Source: Aculops lycopersici
Lineage: Eukaryota > Arthropoda > Arachnida > Trombidiformes > Eriophyidae
Length of the DNA: 64,000 nt
Reading direction: 5' to 3'
Assembly: GCA_015350385.1 (NCBI GenBank)
Contig: WNKI01000001.1
Span: forward strand, 12,374,528 to 12,438,527
In this document: positions 20,177 through 32,701 of the stretch, piece after piece
Position numbering within the stretch: position 1 is the first letter of the stretch
How the letters are laid out: every line of letters starts with the position of its first letter
Position numbers and translations under genes: made by a program
The notes under the pieces: generated by a model
What the model saw: only the letters and a program-made list of their open reading frames with translations
Databases searched by the model: none
What the model was told of the DNA's origin: nothing

Positions 20177-21982
20177 ATGGATAAAGAACAGCTGAAAACT
20201 TTCCCTAAAGGACCCCATATAGCCAACATCGAGAAGATTGTTGACTACACATTTGAGAAGAGCGAAAAGTCAAATGTACTCGCGATAGATCAAACTCGAA
20301 ACCTAATCGCTTATCTTCTTGACATTCAAATACCTTCTAAAATTTCGAAGGGTTGGACGTCTGGCGTTGATGTCTCGCCTTCGTCCTCTATTAATGGAGG
20401 CCAAGGAGGTCCAAGTGACGCGGACAAACACACTACAGTATGCATTCGTATTATTGATTATAAAACGCGACAAAGGTGCTTAGCAAAAGGTGTTTATTAT
20501 GCCCGACCAGCCGATTGTGCATTTATTATCAACTCCTTGATATACCCGGCCAAGACAACAAAACTCGGGGTTGTTGATCAGCTGGCCAACGTCTACCTGT
20601 ACGACTTGTCCTGCTCCGCCAGTTCCCTGACAGCAACTCGGATAGTTGTCATCCGCGGTTTTGGCCAAGACTCCAGCCCCTACAAGTCTATAAATCTGGT
20701 CTGGTGCCCCTTTGTGCCCTGCGAAGACTTCGATGATGGCGACGGAGGACTACGTTTAGCTTTGTCTACTGATACAAAGATCGAGATCTTTGCCGTCGAC
20801 CGGCTCCAAAACAAAACCGGCGAAATCCAGCGAAGTGATCTGAAGGGAGCATACAAGTGTATTCAGGATGCTCACACTGATGACATAGTGTCTCTGAGCA
20901 TATCGCCAGATTGCTCAACCATCTCGTCGGCAGCTCGAGACAACCGAGTGACATTCTTCTCTAGTGACATCGATGATGGAGCCCAGAGACCATTGCACAA
21001 TTGGGACGCAAATATACATGACGGCAGCAAGATATCCAAGTTGTTCTTCTTGGACGATTATCCAAAGTTATTAGAGGACAGTAGTCTAAAATTTTGGGGC
21101 TCTGCATTTATCGGCACCACAAGTGGTTTGATGTTGCTCATCGACTTGCGTGAGTGGCGGACTCATCAGCAGATGTACATACCCTACGAGGGAACCCCGC
21201 AGACGCTCAACTTCGACTATCGCATCGATCTGAGCTCGAGAAATATAGTAGCAATCAATGGGAATCAATGCTACATGGTTCAGATTGCGCCCGATTATAG
21301 GAATATCTACAGGACAACTAGGCTAATCCTTCACTTTCCCGTCTACTCCTTCGTAATCAAGAATAAGTCCGAGGACGAGCTAGAGCTGTTCACGATTTCG
21401 GCCTACTCGCTCGAGAAGTATATTATAACCCTGAGCAAGTCCGATGAAGAGAAGGTGGCCGTGGAGCAGGACCAGGCCAACGTTTCCGCTAGTCTCGCCG
21501 ACATGTTTAACCTGATGAGCACTTCGGTTAGCTTCCAGGCCGCCCAGCCTTCGGTGACACCCGCCGCTGCCGCCATCTTAGCGTCGGCAGGAGGAGGGAG
21601 CGCCACCCATAGTCCAAGAGCAGGCCACACGAGCGCCATCAACAATAACTCCAACAATAATAACAATCATCACAGCAGCAAAACCACTGCTGCCACAACA
21701 CCAACAGCCACCACTACTACCTCAGCAACCAGACCGGAACCGGCAGAGAGGAAACCTCAAGCCAAATCCGCGGCTCTGGCCACCGCGGGCCTAGACGTGA
21801 ATCAAATGGACAGATTGGTCGATGCTCTCTTCAACAAACTCAACACCTCGTTCAGCGAGGGACTGGAGGAGTTTCTCAATGATATCAAAAGTGAAGTTAA
21901 CGATCTCAAGTTGAAACTAAACGGACTGTCCCGCGATGTGCGCAAATTGAACCAGCAGCTTCAGGAGACTCGCCAAAGATAA
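20177..21982 (+). CDS. EDC4: Enhancer of mRNA-decapping protein 4 (Ge-1), C-terminally truncated
   Basis: A 601-residue intronless protein; human EDC4 is 1,401 and Drosophila Ge-1 about 1,350. The N-terminal WD40 beta-propeller is recognisable by NLVWCPFVPCEDFDD, an AHTDDIVSLSISPD repeat, ARDNRVTFFSSD, RPLHNWDANIHDG, KLFFLDDYPKL, and the post-propeller LILHFPVYSFVIK. A Ser/Thr/Asn-rich linker (about residues 445-540) then leads to one short coiled coil (about 545-600), where the stop falls. EDC4 scaffolds DCP1-DCP2 in P-bodies. The Ser-rich middle is short, and the long helical C-terminal region that oligomerises and, in human, binds XRN1 is missing. No remainder is found downstream to 23 kb. 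I start at ATG 20177; the TTG upstream is ignored. Confidence 0.85.
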   Translation: MDKEQLKTFPKGPHIANIEKIVDYTFEKSEKSNVLAIDQTRNLIAYLLDIQIPSKISKGWTSGVDVSPSSSINGGQGGPSDADKHTTVCIRIIDYKTRQRCLAKGVYYARPADCAFIINSLIYPAKTTKLGVVDQLANVYLYDLSCSASSLTATRIVVIRGFGQDSSPYKSINLVWCPFVPCEDFDDGDGGLRLALSTDTKIEIFAVDRLQNKTGEIQRSDLKGAYKCIQDAHTDDIVSLSISPDCSTISSAARDNRVTFFSSDIDDGAQRPLHNWDANIHDGSKISKLFFLDDYPKLLEDSSLKFWGSAFIGTTSGLMLLIDLREWRTHQQMYIPYEGTPQTLNFDYRIDLSSRNIVAINGNQCYMVQIAPDYRNIYRTTRLILHFPVYSFVIKNKSEDELELFTISAYSLEKYIITLSKSDEEKVAVEQDQANVSASLADMFNLMSTSVSFQAAQPSVTPAAAAILASAGGGSATHSPRAGHTSAINNNSNNNNNHHSSKTTAATTPTATTTTSATRPEPAERKPQAKSAALATAGLDVNQMDRLVDALFNKLNTSFSEGLEEFLNDIKSEVNDLKLKLNGLSRDVRKLNQQLQETRQR

Positions 21983-23124
21983 ACTCGCTAGTCTGACGTT
22001 GCTCGCACCAAATCAGATTATCAAAGTTCACTACATGAGCCTCCGAATATTAAAGGTCCCTAGGGATTGTTTCTTCTTCTGGGTAACTCCAACGGAGATT
22101 TCGTAGGCCATAACAAAGTCGTTTTGTTGTAGCATAGCGGAAGTTTAAGTTACAACTGAATCTTGGTGCCGAGAGTGTAAGCGGAGTTTTTCTGTGGCGC
22201 ATTGGCAAAAATTGTGAATCTCATCAGTGGGGAATGAAAAGTTGTGAGCGTCGCGATACACTTTTGTCCCTTGAGATTTGGAGGCACGAGTCTTATCGCC
22301 GATGGCGGTTCATCATCGTTGATACTGAGATCGCAGGGATTTGGTTGCGTGATACCCCTAAGTGTTGGGCCAACGGAAACGTCTCGCCAAGTTATTCTTT
22401 TAGGTTCTCCTCCACTATTCCGAGAGGCATAGTGTAGCATCATACCAAGGAATCCACTTGTTCGACAGCTAGTATGTCAATATAAAGAAACCTAGACACT
22501 ATGCCAGTTTGTTGTAGCTCTCCCCTTGAATGTGTACTGATTGAAATATAAATCATTAATCAACTCGCGCACAAACTTGGCCAGTTTCGAGATCGAGAAG
22601 AAGAAGAAGCGCGGCCGTCGCGAGGAAAAGTTTGGCTCCAATTTGACAGGCCGACGAAATTCTAGTTTTGTGTCGTCGACTTTGCTCCGGCGAAAGTTGG
22701 CCAAGCTCTCGGATTTGCAAGCGTTGAAAGGCCGTCGCAAATGATCGATTGCTGGAAACGGCTATCATGTCTGTAGCAAGTAACGGAACCTCAATCATCA
22801 CTAAAAAGGCCTGGCGCCCACTTCCAGTTGGTCAGCCAGTTGCCAAGTCGATCTAAAAAATGGCTTCCACTCTGTCGGGCCAACAAGAGGAAAGACGAAT
22901 GGAGAAACCTTAGGCTTTGGAGAGGGAAAATTGGATTGCGTGAGGACAATCAAAGAAATGGAAGCCAAAGAAGCGAAACCTTTCGAGTGTAAAGAAGGAC
23001 AAGTCCGATCATTTAATTAATATCACAAGTTTGAGGATGTCAATTTTGCGGCGCCCGCGTGTCTAACTAATTCACTTGCTCTTGGGGTTTGAGCAAAACT
23101 TTGCGCAATTCGTAGTCGTTTTGT
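21983..23124. other. Intergenic between EDC4 3' end and teneurin 3' end
   Basis: The two genes converge here. Besides a small candidate minus-strand frame (22150-22443) and a basic plus-strand frame (22541-22744), I see nothing. There is no continuation of EDC4 or of the teneurin YD region. Confidence 0.5.
22150..22443 (-). CDS. Possible small protein, unrecognised
   Basis: A 97-codon frame starting with ATG at 22443 and ending with TAA. Its composition is balanced and protein-like (RITWRDVSVGPTLRG, LVPPNLKGQKCIATL, SPLMRFTIFA). A TATA-like TTTATATTG sits about 55 bases upstream on the same strand. Immediately downstream another frame (MAYEISVGVTQKKK near 22100) could be a second exon, but no good splice pair was found. 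I recognise no family. It could be chance. Confidence 0.25.
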   Translation of the reverse strand: MMLHYASRNSGGEPKRITWRDVSVGPTLRGITQPNPCDLSINDDEPPSAIRLVPPNLKGQKCIATLTTFHSPLMRFTIFANAPQKNSAYTLGTKIQL

Positions 23125-26100
23125 TTAGTTTGAGTCGTTGTTATTGTTGCTTGCGGGAAGCGGATCGCCGCTATTCCTGCTTGTCGTTGTTTGCAAGTCG
23201 CAGTAGTGGCCAAAAAGTTGATCGTAAGCCACCCTTCTGCTCTGTTGTTGTTGCTGCTGCTGTTTCCTGTTGTTGCTGGCCACTAAGTTAGGCCGCCCGT
23301 CCGATTGGATCATGATTGTTTCGCGTAACAAGCGCGTCGAATTGTCGTAAAGCAACTCGAGCGTTAGCTCACCACTAAATCTCTGGTAGCTGGCGAGCAG
23401 TCCATTGGAGTCGCAGCTGAGTTCGGCGAGGGGCCGCTGGTTGTATAGAATGGACTTGAGCACATAGCGCTCGCCGTTGAACACGCGCACCAGTTCCGTT
23501 GTGGTCTCGCTCGAGCGCTGAGCTTTGTCGCCAAGTCTTGCTAGTCGCACGTAGGCGCCCATTTGGAGTTGCTCCAGTTCCGCCGGGTCCATTGCGTCAC
23601 CGCCAGCCGTGCCACTGCCACTACTGCTCGCCAGGTACTCGGCGGCCAATCGCTGAGCCTCTAAATCGCGCCGGTCGTCCTCGTCGAGCGGCGAGGGCGC
23701 CACTCTCCTGTTGCCGGCGTCTCTCAGTGCAGCAGCCGCCGAGTTCCAAAGAAGTCGGTAGTGGAGCTCGAGTTGACGCTCACCGTTCGCCAGAGTCGAG
23801 CTTAAATGCAAACCACTCTGCGCGTGGAATTCCATCAGCTCGCCGCTCAGTGGATGACGCAAGCTCAGCACTTCCAACTTCCGGTCGCGCGCGTCACTCG
23901 CTCGCGAGTCGGTGGCAAATAATCTGTTAATATTGGAGTGGTCGATGGAGTTCAAGTTGAAGTCCACTGGCGAGTAGTCGGCTATCAATCTGATTGAGTC
24001 GTCTGCTGAGTCTAGCACAAATATTGATCCGTCCGAGTTAATCTCAACTGAATGGGCTCGTTCAAATCCGCCGCTCAGGTGAATGAATGGAATGATGCTC
24101 TTCGTCTCGGCTGCTCGTTGGCCGGATCTTGTCCCCGTTGAGGCTGCCAGTCGAGGCCAATCGATTTGTGAGTGGCTGCTGCCATTGGTGCCATTGATGC
24201 TGCTGCTAACCCGCTTCCCGTCCATCAGCAGGCTGGAAATCATCGAGTCCCAAGTGGTTGGCGCGTGCAAGTCGACGAGCGTCGCCGGCTGCTGAAATCG
24301 CTGGCCACTTGGCTTCAATTTTGCGAGATAAACTCGCTGACTCGGTCCAAGTTGATGGACCACCAACAAATCGCCGCTCGTCTCGTGGGCGCTAATCGAC
24401 CTGATGAGTCCCAAGTTCCGGTGCGAGATGCACTGAGGCAGTTGGCGATAATTCTGTTGCGGACCGAAACCTCCACTTCCGGCGACCAGAAGCTCGAGGC
24501 TGAAGTCGGAGCGGAGCGCAAGTATCGCATTTCCATCCAGGAAGTAGAGCGACGAGTCTGCCTCGCTCCAGCTTAAGCCTCGGATTGCGGCCGGCTCATA
24601 GTCGAGCAGCTGGCGACAGGCGCGCATCTTCCGCGGCATCCGCAGTAGAGTCGCCTGCCCGCCGCCACTGAGGTCTAGAGCAACGATGTGGGCGTGGCCG
24701 TCGACGAGGTACAAAATCTGTCGCTGCTCGTCGAGCGCAAGCGAGTGGGGCGAGCGGAAGCGGAGGGCTCGCGTTGGGGCCGAAGTGTCGGCGCTGCTGC
24801 CCGTGCCGAGAGTTAGGCGGCCAAATCCGCTCAGGGGCTCAATGTCGATCTCGTCCTCGGCGGCGGCAGTGGGACTCGAGCCGCTCAGTGTTCGGTTGAG
24901 CACAAGCAAACTCGACAGACTAATCTGGACGAGCTTGCCAGCCGAGCGCGAGCTCAGGTAGAGTGTCGCCAGGTAGTTGTTATAGACGAGCTCCAAGTCG
25001 TCAGAGATTCGGGCTTGCTGTTGCTGTTGCTGGTTCTGTTGCTGGTTCTGCTGCTGGAATGGCTGCTGTCCTTGCAGCTGACTGAACTTGCTAGTCAGAA
25101 TTGCAAGTGGAACGTCGAGAAGTTTCCGGTGGCCAAGGGAGTCGACTTGCACGAGACGCGCGGAGGAGGAACGAGCGCTTGCCACTTGCGCGCCCAGAAT
25201 GATGAACACCGACGAGTTTGGACCGCGCGCCATGAGTCTTCCGGTTGACTGCTGTTGCTCCATTTCACTTGCCCGAGTTGGAGTTCCATTCGTAATTCCA
25301 TTGGAAGTTGTCGCGAGTTGAATAGGCGACGAGACGACTGGCGGGTAGACGAGCGAAAGGGGAAGCGAGCGACCGCTTCCAAGGTATAACACCGAGCGAC
25401 TGGAATCAAGTCGATGAATTGAGCTGAGACTCCATTTTCCAATATCCGCCTGCTGGTTCAATTGGTGAGCCTCCAGGTGAACGCTCTTCTGAAACCAAAT
25501 TATCTGGCGCGACAAGTGGCCGCTTGCATCCAATAATTTCAGGCGCTCAATGGCCGCAGGTTCCGGTTGCTCCTCTTGCGAGTCACCAATAGACGCCAGG
25601 CATCCGAGGAACCAGCTGGTGGCGTTTGGTTGTCCCGGTTGGCGGTATTGGTAGCCGACGCGTAGGTTAAGCTCGGCAAAGCCATAGATCTTCTGCGAGT
25701 AGACGTTTCGTCGGTTCCAGGCGAATGTATAGCTGAGCCCCGCGATGGGACTTAGGATCTCGCGGCGAGATTGACCCTCAACGTCAAGCTGCAGATGAAC
25801 AGCCACCAATTCGCGGTCAACTTCCGGCAGCCAATCGCGAGCTAGAAGTCGCACCACGACCACAGGCTTCACAGCGGAACTCGAGGCCGAATTGTAGCTG
25901 ATTTCTAGTGGCCACTTGAGCGACGCCTCCAGTTGTGTATCGTGTGCTGCACTTGGCGAGCTAACCATGGCAAAGGTCCTCAGTTGTCTGGTGTCAGTGA
26001 GCGCCGAGCCAATGAGTTTGGGCGATAGATGTTGCGAGATGCCAGTCCGAACGGGGGTGTGGTTGAGGAGGCAGTCCATGAGGACAGTGTGGCGGGCGCG

Positions 26101-29100
26101 CTGATCGGCTCGATTGAGATAGGCGGCGGCACGGGCCATTTCCATGCTAACTTGCAAGTTGAACGGGAGGTCCAGTTTTGCTCGGCCCATTTCTGGCTGC
26201 TGAGAGTTCGGTTGTGAGGCTAACCTAAGCTCCACGTTCGAGTCGAGCAATTGTATCTGATGGCGACGAACATAGACACGCCGCTTCAAAGGTGCGTAGG
26301 CGTTTCGGTGGAATTGTAAGGTGAGCCACTGGTTTCCATTGACCAGGAGGTCGAACTGTCCATCGTTGCGAGTAAGCGTGAATCCGGCAAGCGGATTCTC
26401 GACAACACTGATGCGGACGCTAACAATCCCAGCGGAACGCTCCCCTGATGTCTCGCCAATTTCACCTGTGACCACCTTACCGCGCAAAATAGCCACTCGG
26501 CTCCAATCGAAGGCAATCTCCTTGGCGTAACTTTGTACCGGCTCCTCGCCGGAGATCATGAATCGCCACTCGTATTGCAGTCGTCGCGCGGTTCTCTCCC
26601 GACTGCTGCCAACTCTATCAAAAGTAATCTCACTTCCTGTTCCCGTTGCTAGAGGCTTAGAGGCAGCAGATGACTCGAGCGATTCCAGGGCACGACTCGG
26701 ATCCGCCGACTTGAAGCACATGAGATTCTCGAGGCAAACTGGGTGCGAGCAACAGTCGTCGTCCTCGCAATCAATTAGCCCATCGAGATCGTCGTCCAAT
26801 TTGTCGTTGCACTGAAGTTCGCGTTGCTGCGAGCAATCTGGTCCCGTGTAGCCAGCTTGACATTCGCACTGCCACCTGAGCCGATGGTCGTGGGTATTTG
26901 CCGGTTTGGTGTTTCGTGGTAAATTTCCGGAATTGGGACAGAGAGAGTTCCGCGAAAGAGACGCGCTGAGGCTCGCGAATCCCACCGAGTCTAAAGGTCC
27001 GGCGCCGAACTCAAATAAAGTCTTGTTCGTGGGGGCTTGCTGCTGCTGGCCTTTGGGCTTACACTCGCCTCGGTGCGAGCACTCGTTTGGACAATCGTCT
27101 AGTGTTTCGTTGGTTGGTTATGTTATGTTAAGTTACGTTACAAGACGTTACGCGAGGGTTGTTCAGAGGAGAAGGTGAGTGTTAGTAAGCTAGAAATGTC
27201 AAGACACTTGGAGAGAGCGAGAGATAGAAACGCAACGGGAACTCACCTATCGAGCAGGTGGGCGAGGAGAAGCCCTTAAAGCAGGAACAAGTGCCAGTTG
27301 AATCACAGAGACCGTGCGAGTTGCAGCCCAGGGGGCAGCTCGCCATTTCTAAGTCCGAGTCGCCCACTTGCTGGCGCTCGATCCAGTAGTCGCGTGCCGG
27401 ATGGACAGTTGGAAATTCGAGGCGGAATGCGGTGGTCCAGTTTGCCTCTTGGGGCCGAGGAGTGGTGGTGGTTGTAACTGTCGCTGTCGCCGTCGCAAGT
27501 TGACTGGTAGTGGTGGTTTTGGTCGAAGTGGTTGCGGCTTCCAGTATCACAGGGGGTTGCTGCTGCTGCTGCTGCTGTTCATTGGCGTTGCCCTGCGACG
27601 CCAACTCCACCAAACGTGGCGAGTCCATTTGGCCGTCGCGAAGTTTGTGCCGTTGGTCGCCCATTAGCTGGCCAGTGGCGTCTCTTGCCGGCCAGCCGCC
27701 TGAACTCACTGCTCGTCGGTTTGGTTGAACGTTGAGGACGTAATTGAATTGGAAGAAGAAGAAGTGAAAGTTGGTGGTTGGAGTTGGTGCTTTAGTTAGT
27801 GGAGTTGCTCTATTTGCGTTGCTCGCTCATTCATCTCGCAAACTTTCGCCCGCTCGCCGTCTTTTGTCCAGCGAGCAAAGTTTGCCAAGCCACCGGAAGT
27901 GGCCGCTCGCCGTCATTGTCAATCGGCGGCCAACTCGGCGGCTCACGGTAATCGCACTAATTCACGAGCGCCACTTGAGCGGGAGCCACGCGTCGCCGTT
28001 GCCGCAATCGAAGCCAAGAAATGGGCTGGAATGAAATGAATTGGATTCCAAGAATAGCGGTCCGTCTGTCCAACTGACAGAGAGACGGACCGACCGACAG
28101 ACAGACAGTCACTCTTTCAACTGAGATCACGTGCCGCTCGATTAAGAAATAATTTCATTGCGCAAGTTCGTCAAACTCGCTTATTGTGCGCCACTTACCT
28201 TGAGTCGGTTGCTGCTGCTGCTGGTTGGTCTCGCTAGTGTCTTGTGCTTGCTTCTGGTGGTGGTGGTTGTGTTGCTGGCGATTGAATAGAGTGAGAGCGC
28301 CCAAAGTTAGAAGAGTGAGTAGTACGACTGCAAGGAGGAATAGGAGTCTCCGCAGCCAACTGGTTGCTCCTCGAGAGCGCCGATGTCTTTGTCTGGATCT
28401 ACGCGGCGGACTCTTGCCGAGGGGCGAGTCCATCATTGACGAGTCGGTGCTCGTCGGGTAACGCGAGGTCATGTCGGAAGGGTAACCAGAGGGATAGCTA
28501 ACAATGGAGCTGGTTGCCAGCGCAGACGGACCCATGGCGGTGGGCCGCTCCGCCAACTTGTCGGACAAAAATTGCAGCGAGCGGCGGAGCTGATCGTCGG
28601 CGTACAGCTCGGCGGGTTGCTCATACTGCTGCTGCACTTGCGGGACCACATTCAACTTCCGTCCCGGCGGCACCAGCGAGGATTCCAGGTATCGGGAGTC
28701 GCTGCCGTTGTTGGTGTTGTTATTTGAATATTGCGCCGATGGTCCGCTCGGGTGGTTGCTTATCGGCTGGCGCCGGAGGTCAATTAAAGTGCGGTGCTGC
28801 CACGAGCTGGGCCGAATGAGCGGCTCGTTGGACACCAGAGTTTGAGTGGAAAGCTGACTAGATGGTTGCTGTTGCTGCTGCTGGCTGGGCGTGAAGAGGG
28901 AGCCCACAAATCGTTGAACGCTTCGGTAGGGACTAGCGGGCGTCGGCACTTCGGGTCCGAGGCGGGAGTCGGCCAAGGGCGGCACCACCATCTGGTAAAA
29001 GTGGAAGTCGGTGGTGGCGTCGGGCGGGTAGTTGTTGAGGCGCTGGTGTGATTCGTCGTTTGTGTGGTTGCTGGGCGACTCGTCGCAAGTCTCGTTCGTT

Positions 29101-29367
29101 TGCTGGCTGCTGGCGAGCGAGTTGAGCTGGTGGACACCCGAATTTTGGGTTCCATTTGAGTTGGTGGTGGTTGTGCAATAGTAATGGCCGACATCCGGTT
29201 GCTGCTGGTTGTTGTTTCGGATGAGGCGCATCTGGTTCGGGCGACGCAAACTGTCCGGCTGAAAAGTCGACTGCTGGTGCTGGGGGCGCCACTGACCCGA
29301 CGAATGCCACTTGTCCGCTAGTGGCGCTTGCTGATGTTGCGGCTGCTGGTAGTGATCCTCCTCGTGG
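23125..29367 (-). CDS. Ten-m: Teneurin (Ten-m-like), main exons; C-terminal half absent
   Basis: Three exons on the minus strand: 29367-28199, 27708-27247 and 27098-23125. Donors are GTAAGT and GTGAGT; introns are 27709-28198 and 27099-27246, with phases matching. The product has a Gln/Pro-rich cytoplasmic part, one TM (RRLLFLLAVVLLTLLTLGAL), a first EGF (CPLGCNSHGLCDSTGTCSC), a second EGF split by a long insert (DCPNECSHRGEC ... CECQAGYTGPDC), the Asp-rich DDDLDGLIDCEDDDCC, the TTR-like domain with GFTLTRNDGQFDLLVNG, an NHL-type propeller, and only the start of the YD region before a stop at 23125. Teneurins are type II adhesion receptors, usually about 2,700 residues with eight EGFs and a YD/Rhs barrel. 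Here six EGFs and roughly 1,000 C-terminal residues are missing. The acceptor at 29367 is inferred. Confidence 0.8.
27099..27246 (-). other. Teneurin intron between the two EGF exons
   Basis: The donor GTGAGT is at 27246-27241 and the acceptor ACACTAG ends at 27099. Splicing joins TCSI to DDCPNEC in phase 1 and unites the EGF modules. Confidence 0.8.
27709..28198 (-). other. Teneurin intron after the transmembrane exon
   Basis: The donor GTAAGT at 28198-28193 interrupts QQPTQ/G. The most likely acceptor is GAGCAG ending at 27709; an alternative ending TTCAG a few bases on is also in frame. About 490 bases, no gene seen inside. Confidence 0.65.
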
Positions 29368-32300
29368 CTGTCGTCCGGTTGGTTTGTGTAATTGTTTGAA
29401 ACGAGGTCTGGTTAGTTTCTATTCCGAGCAGTGGTGTCGAGCTAATGGGATCGTGTCCTTGAGAAATGGAGGTTGAATTGGAAGTGGCACGACGATGAGT
29501 TGGATCTAACGGATTCTGGCAAATAGAAGTCTTGGCGTGGCTTTGGTAGAAAACAAAACAGCAACCTCGTCGTCGTGTCTACTGGCAGCCGCTGGCAAAA
29601 GTGGCGAGCGTCTGGCCGTCACGTCGCCAGTCTGCGGTTGCCAATCAGCTGATCGCTCGGCGTGTCGTCGTCGTCGTCGTCGTTTCATTTCGAAGGCAAA
29701 AAGGCGAGAAATGGCAACGAGCTGAGCGGCGTCTTTGCGAGTTGCGCAACTGGAGCGAGTAATTTGAGCGCCATCGTCGCGCCGACACTTCTCCTCTCGC
29801 TGCTCATTCGCTCGTCCACTTGTCTCTTGGGCAAGCGAGCGACTCAGCCAGCGAGCAACTCGAGCGGCCACTTGTTTTTTGTCGGCCTCGCAGCTCGAGT
29901 TTCGCGCCTCCCATTTATGCAAATCCGCTGCCCACGGAACTGGCCACTCGCTGGTCATTAATTTTCATATCGCGCGCCACGAGTCCATTAACTAGTGGGC
30001 TCCTGTCTCACACTTGTGGCTGGTCGGCGGGTAATTGATATGGATGCGCCAAGAGTGGCGAGTGGCCAGTCGGTGGTTGCTGGTGGTAAGTGGCGGGAGT
30101 TGCGCAGTGGAATTCAAGTTTTCATTTGCACGGAGGGAGGGCGACAACGGCGGCGACGATGATGCAAATGGAGACTCCGGTTTAGCTGGTTGGCCAGCGA
30201 GCGACACAAAAGACAACGACGACACAACTGATACAGCGACAAGTGAGCCAGGCTCCGATTCAGCCAAACGAGATAGAAATCGAACTCAAAGTCCAACTCC
30301 AGCTCCAACTCGAGACTGACAATAGACCTAGCAACTTAGCGGGCGTTAGTCTGGCAGTCGACTTTCAATTTGCCAAGTGGATCAAGTGGCCGTCAATCCG
30401 TCAATCACAGGAGCGGCGAGTTCATTGAACACAGGAGCAGTTCACTTTCGGCTCCACGGCCAGCAAGTCGTTTGTCGCTGACTGAGGAGTCGGTCGTCTC
30501 GGTGTTTAGCTTCTCGCGGCCGAGCGGTTGTTTTCTGGCCAGAGACACTCGCAAACTTCGAGTGTCGCGAGTCAAGCGAGTGGCCGTCAACTTGGCTGAC
30601 CAAAAAACCTGGAGACGAGTTCATATTTCGCTCTTTTTTCTCTGCTGGCGTGCGGCGGTCGGCGGTCTGCGGAACAACTACCACTTTTGCCACTCGCAAG
30701 CCCATAGTCCACTAGCTTGAGAGGCTCATTTAAGGGGCTAATCCAAACGAGCGAATCGAAGCGCCAACCTGAATCAACAATTTCTAGGTTAGCCGTTAAA
30801 CTGACCAACGAGATGAATCAGCGGCAGCATCAGCAGGCAGCCAATTGGACCGAGAGGACAATTAGTAATCGTTGTCGTTGCGGAGAACAAAGACATCGCA
30901 ACTGCCGAAACAATGCGACACTCTGATGGCCAAACGGATGGATCTCCTCGCGCCTCTCCACTATGTTGCTCAGTTGGTGGAGTTGCGCCGATTGGTTTGC
31001 GTTGGATTTTGATGTTGCAGCGGAATCTGAATCAGACGAGCGACGACGAGATGCGCTCCCATCCAGCGGAGTCCAGCAGAGTCTATCGAGATGCTCGATT
31101 GGTGATTGAGTTGGAAGTAGGAACTCGACGATACCATGTTAGCGGCGACAACGACGACTTGTTGCCCGCAATTGAGGCAAATTGAATTCGTGAGCGGAGC
31201 AAATTGGCGCATCCCATCGAAGGACGCCGAGCCCGCGCCTTCCGCTTTAGCCGAGCTCACGATCTCGTCGAGTGGCTAAGTTTTACCCCGAAAATTGTGT
31301 CACCATTTGAATGGGCGACGAAAATTTCCGTTTCCGGTTGCTTGTAAGACCGAGATTATTGAAAAACTCGGCGAAGGTGCTTTAGGGGGCTGCAAGTTTT
31401 TGGGCCCAAATCAGAGTCAATTATGCGGCAGTCGGGCGACGAAATGGGAGCAGCAGTGAGTTTGTTGAGAAAGCAAACAATTTGCACCATCAATTCACTC
31501 GTTGGCGCTGCCCTCCTGTCGTCCTCGTCTTGTTTCCAATCCTTTGATCGTCGCTTTAGTTGCTCATTCCCGTCGTGATTCTCCGGCGCCACAAACAAGA
31601 GAGTGGATGAAAGAGAGCAAACGAGAGGAAAGAGCAGAGAAGTTGCGCCGAAGTGTCTGCGCATCGGCAACAAGTGTTTCACTCCTTTGTTCGCTCGCTT
31701 GCCATTGTGTGACGCTGGTGCCAAGTGAGCAACGCTCCACTTGAGGCTCTCAGAGAACAGGGAACAGGTAACAGGTAGAAGTTACACTCGCCGATTGGAG
31801 CCACAGAGAAGTCGCGAGATAGAAGTTGTCTGACTGGCGACTAATTGGAAGCGAGCGTCTGTTGGTTGGTTGGTTAATTTGAATTGTTTGCACACAAGGA
31901 AGCGAGCGGGAGAGAGTGACAAAAACCAGCGCCACAATCAGAAATCATAACTCGCTCACTGGAGGGTAATATGAGAGTATGAGAGTAGAGAGGAACAGAC
32001 GAGTTGGCTGGGCGCACGACAAGACAAGACTTGGTCTAGACTCCAGTGGTAAGCGAGAGTTTGAAACTAGAAGCAACGAAGAAATAGAAGCAGAAGGGAG
32101 AAAGAATAGGATACAAGATATTGTCACATTGTCACCACTTCAAACTTTTCATAGCTCACACTTCATCACTCCCATCGACAACTCGGCGCCAGTCATATCG
32201 TGTGACGCAAATCGAAACGAAGAGGGAGAAATCGATCGGCGCGTGGGAAAATTTAGCTGCGTCCAGAAGCGAGGAGAGAGAGAGAGAGAGGGAAAGAGGG

Positions 32301-32701
32301 AAGGAGGGAGAGAGAAAGGAACAAGTGGCTAGAGATCCAGCAATATTTTGAAGCTGGCTCGGTGGCCGTCAGTTTGGCCGGCCGCCGCGAGAGAGGAGCG
32401 CGGAACTCGGCGGTCGTTCACTCGGCCGGTTCATCGACATGTGGGCGCGCCGGGCACACTGGCCTCAAGCAGCAACGGACTTGCCAAGCTCCAACTGGCG
32501 AGACAGGCTCGAAAATACTCACAAGACCACCTGTTGGCGGAGTCGACTGGTGTGGTGGTTGTTGTGGTCGAGCAGTCGGGTGAAGTTGATCAGCGACGGC
32601 AGACGAAAGTTGGAAACAAGCGAGGCGAGCGAAATAACAGAGTCCATGTTGAGGCCAAATCGGTGAAGAGGCCGAGAGCACCAGCAATAGCGCCACACGA
32701 A
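29368..32701. other. Gene-free stretch, probable teneurin intron and upstream region of the giant secreted-protein gene
   Basis: About 3.3 kb with many short chance frames on both strands and a (GA)n tract at 32274-32290. It likely includes the promoter and 5' UTR of the plus-strand gene starting at 32702. The frame stays open upstream to 32348, but without an ATG. No further teneurin exon was recognised here. Confidence 0.5.
32274..32290. repeat. Short (GA)n microsatellite
   Basis: An uninterrupted GA run followed by purine-rich sequence upstream of the giant plus-strand gene. Confidence 0.9.

Noticed and set aside
22541..22744. Basic 67-codon plus-strand frame (EKKKKRGRRE...)
   Set aside because: It begins with TTG right after a stop and has no ATG; no convincing splice acceptor, so not called despite plausible codons.
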